64,000 bases of DNA from Betaproteobacteria bacterium (GTDB lineage: Bacteria; Pseudomonadota; Gammaproteobacteria; Burkholderiales; Rhodocyclaceae): the NCBI GenBank assembly GCA_009777245.1, contig WRMF01000003.1:1-64000 (forward strand), in the 5' to 3' direction. Below the pieces are notes generated by a model. The model was given only the letters and a program-made list of their open reading frames with translations. It had not been told where the DNA came from and did not search any database. How positions within the stretch are numbered: the first letter of the stretch is position 1; each line of letters begins with the position of its first letter. The position numbers were made by a program, and so were the translations under genes. Below are positions 58,166 to 64,000 of this stretch, piece by piece.

Positions 58166-59923
58166 ATGATCCCGGAATCATTCATTCAGGATTTGCTCAC
58201 GCGAATTGACATAGTAGACCTGATTGACCGCCATGTGCGCCTGAAAAAAGCTGGCGCGAACTACATGGCTTGTTGTCCGTTCCACAGCGAAAAAACGCCA
58301 TCCTTCACCGTCAGCCCGACCAAGCAGTTTTACCATTGCTTCGGCTGCGGCGCGCACGGTACTGCCATTGGCTTCCTGATGGAATATCAGGGACTTGGTT
58401 TTGTGGAAGCGATACAGGAGATGGCAAGCTCAATCGGCGTGGCAGTGCCGGATGAACGGCGGGATGGCGATAGCGAAAAACGGGAAACCTTGCGCGATTT
58501 GCTGGAAGTCATGGGACGCGCCAGGGATTTTTACAAGGAATCGCTGAAAAAAAGCGAAAAAGCCATAAATTACCTGAAAGAGCGGGGGTTAAGCGGCGAG
58601 ACCGCCGCGCGTTTTGGCATCGGCTACGCGCCCGAAGGCTGGAATAGCCTTAAAGCCGTCTTCCCGGACAATTACGACAGCCAGGAATTAATCGCCGCCG
58701 GACTGGTTCTGGAAAACGAGGAAGGGCGGCGTTATGACCGCTTCCGCGACCGGATAATCTTTCCGATCATAAATGCCAAGGGAGCGACCATCGGCTTTGG
58801 CGGACGGGTAATTGAACAGGGCGAGCCGAAATATCTCAATTCCCCGGAAACTTCGCTATTTGAAAAAGGGCGCGAATTGTTTGGCTTGCCGCAGGCGCGT
58901 CAGACGCTGCGGGCGGAAAACCGCGCTATCGTGGTGGAAGGATATATGGATGTGGCAGCCCTTGCCGAGCGCGGCATCGGCAACGCGCTGGCAACCCTTG
59001 GCACGGCGACTACGCGGGAGCACACGCAAAAACTGTTCCGACAGGTTGATTCCGTTGTTTTCTGTTTCGACGGCGATATGGCGGGGCGGAAAGCCGCCTG
59101 GCGCGCGCTGGAAAACGCGCTGGATTCCCTGACCGAAATCAAGAGCGTCAGTTTTGTTTTTCTGCCCGACGGGGAAGACCCGGACAGCTTCACGCGCAAA
59201 CGTGGCAAGGCCGCATTTGAGAAGCTGATCCGGGAAGCCATGCCGCTTTCTTCCTTTCTGATTAATGAACTTAAAAAACAGTGCGATCTTGATAGCGCGG
59301 AAGGACGCGCCCGGTTGATTGCCGAGGCCAAGCCCCTGCTCCTTCGCCTATCCGCGCCCCTCTTGCGTTTGCAGCTTGTAAAACGGCTGGCGGAAGAGGG
59401 CGGCTTCTCCCAGACGGAAGTAGAACGGCTATCCGGCATTAAAGGTTACGCGCCGAGCGCGCCGCCGGAACCACCCAAACGCGCTGCTCCTTCGCTTCCG
59501 CGAACCCTGGCGCGTCTGGCGCTCCAGCGGCCTCTACTGGTTTCCCGCATTCCGCTGGAGCTTCTTCCGCCATCAAAGGAGCGAGCCATTCTCGAAGCCA
59601 TTATTGAAAATCTGCCTCGTCTTCCGTCCGTGCCAAATTACGCGCAGTTGCGGGAACAACTGCGCGGACATTCGCTGGAAGCGGAATGTGACGCACTGGC
59701 AGGCGAGTGGATTCATTTACAACTTGCGGAAGACAAAATCGAGCAAGAATTTCTCGATGCGCTCACGCGCCTGGAAGAGGGCAAACGCCGGACAAAATTT
59801 GCCGACTTGCAGAAAAAGGCCAGCCAGTTCGGGCTTACCGGACTTACAACCGAGGAAAAGGAGCGCTACAGCCAGCTTCTCTTGGAAAAAACCGGCGCAA
59901 ATCCACTCAAGCAACCAGGCTGA
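58166..59923 (+). CDS. dnaG: DNA primase
   Basis: CPFHSEKTPSFTVSPTKQFYHCFGCG zinc motif; VEGYMDVAAL Toprim. Confidence 0.97.
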   Translation: MIPESFIQDLLTRIDIVDLIDRHVRLKKAGANYMACCPFHSEKTPSFTVSPTKQFYHCFGCGAHGTAIGFLMEYQGLGFVEAIQEMASSIGVAVPDERRDGDSEKRETLRDLLEVMGRARDFYKESLKKSEKAINYLKERGLSGETAARFGIGYAPEGWNSLKAVFPDNYDSQELIAAGLVLENEEGRRYDRFRDRIIFPIINAKGATIGFGGRVIEQGEPKYLNSPETSLFEKGRELFGLPQARQTLRAENRAIVVEGYMDVAALAERGIGNALATLGTATTREHTQKLFRQVDSVVFCFDGDMAGRKAAWRALENALDSLTEIKSVSFVFLPDGEDPDSFTRKRGKAAFEKLIREAMPLSSFLINELKKQCDLDSAEGRARLIAEAKPLLLRLSAPLLRLQLVKRLAEEGGFSQTEVERLSGIKGYAPSAPPEPPKRAAPSLPRTLARLALQRPLLVSRIPLELLPPSKERAILEAIIENLPRLPSVPNYAQLREQLRGHSLEAECDALAGEWIHLQLAEDKIEQEFLDALTRLEEGKRRTKFADLQKKASQFGLTGLTTEEKERYSQLLLEKTGANPLKQPG

Positions 59924-60011
59924 TGTCAGGCAACGAAGAACATAATTTTAGAAAAAATCCAAATTTGTGCTATAATTAACAGTTTTCGCTTTTAGTGGAA
60001 GATGGACTGTC

Positions 60012-62402
60012 ATGGCTCAAGAGAAATCTAGGGGAACTACGAAAAAAATTCCCGCCTCCCAAGCATCAGCCGAAAAAAATGTCCCTGATATACATGAAAC
60101 TGTCACGGATAACATGACTACCCCCGAAAAACAAGCGGACGATAACCCCGCCGACAGCGCCGAAGTTGTGTCCGTCATTAATGACAACAGCAAGACAGGC
60201 GCTAAAGCCGCAAAGTCAGCCAAAGTATCGAAGACCGTCGCAGAGGAAACCGCCAATCCCGAAGCAGGGGAAGCTGCTCCTGAAAAAGCGGTAAAGGCGA
60301 AAAAATCCGCAAAAAAAGAGAAGTCCGCTGCCTGCGAAGCCGCCAAGCCCGAAGCAGGGGAAGCCGCTCCTGAAAAAGCGGTAAAGGCGAAAAAATCCGG
60401 CAAGAAAGTCAAGGACGCATTGCCTAAAGCAAAGAAAAAAAGAAGCGATACTGCGAAAGGCAAAAACGGCAAGCTCACGAGCTTTATCGTAGCGGGCGAG
60501 GCCGAGCCGGTCATGGATGCCGAGACCAAGATGAACCGCCTGAAGTCGCTAATCAGGCTGGGGAAAGAGCGCGGCTACCTTATTCAGGCCGAAATCAACG
60601 ACCACCTGCCGGATAACATCGTTGACGCCGAGCAGTTAAGTAGCATTCACGCCCACTTCAACAGCCTGAACATCAAGGTTTTCGACGACCATCCGGCTGC
60701 CGAAGACCTGTTGATGACAGATCCTTCCGCTGCCACCATTGACGAAGAAGAAGCCGAAGAAGAGGCCGAGCAAACGCTATTCACCGTGGATGCGGAATTC
60801 GGGCGCACTACCGACCCGGTACGGATGTACATGCGCGAAATGGGTTCCGTTGATCTCCTCACCCGCGAAGGCGAAATCGAAATTGCCAAGCGCATAGAAG
60901 AAGGCTTGAAGCACATGGTGCAGGCCATTTCCGCCTGCCCAACCACAATCGCCGAAATTCTGGAAATGATAGCCAAGGTCGAGTCGGATGAAATCCGCAT
61001 TGATGAGCTGGTGGATGATCTGGTAGACCCCAATGTTCAGGTCGGCGAGGCGGCGGAAGCCCTGCCCGAAGAATCCGAGGCCGAAGCGGAAGAAGACGAG
61101 GCCGCGACGGAAGATGAAGAAACCAATGAGGAAAGCGCGGAAACCAATGCCGCCGCTACTCTGGCTCAAATGAAGGCCGACGCGCTCGCGCACTTTTCCG
61201 ACATTCGCGCCGATTATGAAAAGATGATCAAGGTTCTGCAAAAGAGAGGATCGCAGGACAAAACCTATATCCAGTTGCAGCAGCAAATCACAGACAAGCT
61301 CCTCTATGTCCGATTCACATCCCGCGTAATCGAGCGGCTCTGTAACAGCGTTCGCGCCGTGGTCGACTCGGTGCGGGAATCCGAGAGAACTATTCAGCAC
61401 ATTTGCGTAAACAGGGTGCGGATGCCCCGCGAACACTTCATCAATACTTTTCGGCAACATGAAACCGACCTTGACTGGGTGGAGCGCGAAATTGCCGCCG
61501 CGCCCAAAGGAAGCAAGAGCTATGCCGCCATTCTGGAACGTAATGCTCCCAACATCCGCGAAGAGCAGCAAAAGTTAATCAATACGCAAGACAGGCTGGG
61601 GCTTTCCCTGCAAGAGCTAAAGGACATCCACCGGCAAATGAGCAACGGCGAAACCCTTGCTCGCTGCGCCAAGAAAGAAATGGCCGAAGCCAATCTGCGG
61701 CTGGTGATCTCCATCGCCAAAAAATATACCAATCGGGGCTTGCAGTTTCTCGATCTGATTCAGGAAGGAAACATCGGCCTCATGAAAGCCGTTGATAAAT
61801 TTGAATACCGGCGCGGCTACAAATTTTCCACCTACGCAACCTGGTGGATTCGACAGGCGATTACCCGCTCGATTGCCGATCAAGCGCGCACGATTCGCAT
61901 TCCCGTGCACATGATCGAAACCATCAACAAGATGAACCGCATCAACCGGCAGATTCTCCAGGAAACCGGGCAGATGCCTGATCCCGCCACCCTTGCCATA
62001 CGGATGGAAATGCCGGAAGACAAGGTACGCAAGATCATGAAAATCTCCAAAGAGCCGATTTCCATGGAAACTCCGATCGGCGACGATGATGATTCCCATC
62101 TTGGCGATTTCATCGAGGATCAGACTACCCTGTCGCCGTCGGAGGCCATACTGCAAGCGGACTTGCATGAAGTCGTCGCGGAAATTCTCGATACCTTGAC
62201 TCAGCGCGAAGCCAAGGTTTTGCGGCTGCGTTTCGGCATTGAAATGAGCACCGATCACACGCTGGAAGAAGTCGGCAAGCAATTCGACGTGACTCGTGAG
62301 CGCATTCGTCAGATTGAGGCCAAGGCTTTGCGAAAGCTCCGCCATCCTTCCCGTTCCGACAAATTGCGCGCATTTGTGGAGAATTACTGGAGTACCCGGT
62401 AA
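60012..62402 (+). CDS. rpoD: RNA polymerase sigma factor RpoD (sigma-70)
   Basis: [54 protein letters not shown]; region 4 HTH; K/A-rich N-terminal extension. Confidence 0.98.
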   Translation: MAQEKSRGTTKKIPASQASAEKNVPDIHETVTDNMTTPEKQADDNPADSAEVVSVINDNSKTGAKAAKSAKVSKTVAEETANPEAGEAAPEKAVKAKKSAKKEKSAACEAAKPEAGEAAPEKAVKAKKSGKKVKDALPKAKKKRSDTAKGKNGKLTSFIVAGEAEPVMDAETKMNRLKSLIRLGKERGYLIQAEINDHLPDNIVDAEQLSSIHAHFNSLNIKVFDDHPAAEDLLMTDPSAATIDEEEAEEEAEQTLFTVDAEFGRTTDPVRMYMREMGSVDLLTREGEIEIAKRIEEGLKHMVQAISACPTTIAEILEMIAKVESDEIRIDELVDDLVDPNVQVGEAAEALPEESEAEAEEDEAATEDEETNEESAETNAAATLAQMKADALAHFSDIRADYEKMIKVLQKRGSQDKTYIQLQQQITDKLLYVRFTSRVIERLCNSVRAVVDSVRESERTIQHICVNRVRMPREHFINTFRQHETDLDWVEREIAAAPKGSKSYAAILERNAPNIREEQQKLINTQDRLGLSLQELKDIHRQMSNGETLARCAKKEMAEANLRLVISIAKKYTNRGLQFLDLIQEGNIGLMKAVDKFEYRRGYKFSTYATWWIRQAITRSIADQARTIRIPVHMIETINKMNRINRQILQETGQMPDPATLAIRMEMPEDKVRKIMKISKEPISMETPIGDDDDSHLGDFIEDQTTLSPSEAILQADLHEVVAEILDTLTQREAKVLRLRFGIEMSTDHTLEEVGKQFDVTRERIRQIEAKALRKLRHPSRSDKLRAFVENYWSTR

Positions 62403-62429
62403 TATATGCGTTTTCGCAATTGAAGCGTA

Positions 62430-62502
62430 GGGCCTGTAGCTTAGCGGTTAAAGCAGCGGACTCATAATCCGTTGACCGTGGGTTCGAATCCCACTGGGCC
62501 CA
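62430..62502 (+). tRNA. tRNA with CAU anticodon, tRNA-Ile2(CAU) or elongator tRNA-Met; CCA not encoded
   Basis: Cloverleaf by eye: acceptor GGGCCTG/TGGGCCC, D stem GCTT/AAGC, anticodon loop CTCATAA, T arm GTGGGTTCGAATCCCAC. Confidence 0.9.
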
Positions 62503-62527
62503 CTCCGATAGCTCAAAGAGGAAAACG

Positions 62528-63568
62528 ATGTTTCATACCAAAAGCGACATTCGCGACAGACTCATTGATGTCGGCGTTAGCGATGCCAATGCCGTTCTTC
62601 TCGCGCAGCAGGCCAAACCTGCCGTTTGGCTGGAAACGAGCACAGTCAAGAACGAAGCGGAAATTGCCATCGGGGCTACCAAACTGGGCGGGCTTCCCGA
62701 TCTGCCCGCAGGCGTGGCATGGCCGATGCGACCGATTTATCCTGACGCCGAGGCGCGCACCAAGTTTATCCGCGCTGATGCGGCTGATCCGGACAGGGCA
62801 TGGCGTTGGGCTACGCCTGAACAGCGCGAGGAATTTCGTCAGGACACGTTGACACGCATCCAGAAAATCGAGAGCGCGCAGCCATTGTCCTTCATCGCCC
62901 AAATCAATCTGGCCGAAATGTGGGCGGCGGGATCGCTGGATCCGGATATACCTCGGCAAGGCGTGCTATCCATTTTTTATGATTTCGCAGGGGAGCCTTC
63001 CGGGTTCGATCCGCAAGATCGCGTTGGCTTTGCCATACTATTCCACGATGCAGGGGCGCTGACACGGAGCGTCGAGCCTGGTGAATTACGCAACGATTTT
63101 TATGCCCGCTATCGTCTTTCGCCTTTGGCTTGCGGCGCCCATGCCTGCATGACGCCTCTGCCGCACGTTGAAGCCGAGTATGAACGCATGGGATTGCCTG
63201 AGGAAGTCATGAACATGCTTGATGGCTGGTGGGACGAGGACGACTTCCTGTATTCCTCGCAAGAAGACGAAGACTGGAAATGCCATCGCATCGGCGGCTG
63301 GCCTACGCCCGTGCAAGACGGTATGCAGACCCAATGCGCGCTGGTACATGCCGGTCATCATTGCGGCGCTGGAGAGTCCTACAAAGATCCGGTGCTTGCC
63401 TCAATCCGCGCCACCGCCACAGATTGGCTGCTGCTGGCTCAAATCGGCGCTGACGAGAAAGGCAATATGAACTGGGGCGATAACGGTCAGATTTACGTCT
63501 GGATTCGCCGTGACGACCTCAAAGCCCGACGCTTTGAAAACGCCTGGCTGATTCTACAATCATACTAG
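62528..63568 (+). CDS. DUF1963 (YwqG-like) domain protein
   Basis: IGATKLGGLPDLPAGVAWP; LSFIAQINLAEM; GVLSIFYDF; ADEKGNMNWGDNGQIYVWIRRDDLKARRFE. Confidence 0.85.
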   Translation: MFHTKSDIRDRLIDVGVSDANAVLLAQQAKPAVWLETSTVKNEAEIAIGATKLGGLPDLPAGVAWPMRPIYPDAEARTKFIRADAADPDRAWRWATPEQREEFRQDTLTRIQKIESAQPLSFIAQINLAEMWAAGSLDPDIPRQGVLSIFYDFAGEPSGFDPQDRVGFAILFHDAGALTRSVEPGELRNDFYARYRLSPLACGAHACMTPLPHVEAEYERMGLPEEVMNMLDGWWDEDDFLYSSQEDEDWKCHRIGGWPTPVQDGMQTQCALVHAGHHCGAGESYKDPVLASIRATATDWLLLAQIGADEKGNMNWGDNGQIYVWIRRDDLKARRFENAWLILQSY

Positions 63569-63691
63569 AGCGGTAACAGCCTACGCAGGGTTGGATTAAG
63601 CGTAGCGTAATCCCCGAGTTTTGGATTGATGCTTGAAACTGGTATGAAACGAAGTTCCATCCAAACCCACGGGTTGCTGCGCTGGGGTTCG

Positions 63692-64000
63692 CTATGCCTT
63701 TTCCCGCTCAATTACCACGGCGACCCGTTTGGCTTCCCGGATCACGCCCGGTTTGGCGACGGAAACGCGCACCTTGAGGGCTGAAAATTCTTCCAGAATC
63801 AGGTCGGCCACAAAGCCCGCCAGCGCCTCCAGCAAGGCAAAATGGCGATCGGACAACGCTTCGCGCAGACGAACAATCAGTTGCGCATATTCAATGGTAT
63901 CGCTTATGTCGTCGCTTCTGGCGGCGGCGCTTGAAATACCGACCTCAAGATTCAGCGACACCCGCTGCGGAAATGCAATTTCTCTGGGGTAAATGCCAAC
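63692..64000 (-). CDS. folB: Dihydroneopterin aldolase, runs off window end (5' truncated)
   Basis: Frame open to window edge: VGIYPREIAFPQRVSLNLEVGISSAAARSDDISDTIEYAQLIVRLREALSDRHFALLEALAGFVADLILEEF. Confidence 0.9.
   Translation of the reverse strand, partial: VGIYPREIAFPQRVSLNLEVGISSAAARSDDISDTIEYAQLIVRLREALSDRHFALLEALAGFVADLILEEFSALKVRVSVAKPGVIREAKRVAVVIEREKA

Noticed and set aside
61617-62345. Long antisense ORFs opposite rpoD, pnp, aroE and others (e.g. 61617-62345 -, 13140-13841 +, 36569-37327 +)
   Set aside because: They overlap strongly supported genes in full and show no recognisable family motifs; typical shadow ORFs in GC-rich codon contexts.

Overview
The 64 kb window looks like a betaproteobacterial chromosome segment. 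It is mostly a dense housekeeping region (gdhA end, ubiA, speDE, ptsH/ptsI, pnp-rpsO, aas/lplT, bamD, argS, dsbA, waaG/waaP, aroKB, porin, mtgA, aroE, rnb, uppP, GspE-type ATPase, mutM, ftsYEX, nadA, rpsP-rimM-trmD-rplS, rpsU-dnaG-rpoD-tRNA, folB end). No prophage, CRISPR array or intact transposon was seen. Two NiFe-hydrogenase accessory cassettes (hupD-hypC and hupH-hybE-hupK-hypA) are embedded in this region without structural or full hyp genes nearby, and one is flanked by an IS481-like remnant. Intergenic DNA is unusually rich in dispersed structured repeats. The best candidates for something undescribed are: (1) a hairpin plus GTGRCTCAA family resembling IS200/IS605 (TnpB/omegaRNA) right ends, without any tnpB, showing compensatory stem changes; (2) a ~130-190 bp MITE-like composite element with a 24-28 bp perfect palindrome and a GTGTACGCGCTT terminal box; (3) a near-identical 59-bp inverted repeat flanking the porin gene. 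Other leads are an apparently leaderless, self-overlapping ArsR operator/promoter, a Tat-type amidohydrolase between aas and lplT, a DsbA with a CGGC active site, a 90-bp in-frame duplication in the sigma-70 N-terminus, and a small ORF overlapping (ATGA) an uncharacterised gene. All calls are from reading sequence and ORF translations; no database search was run.
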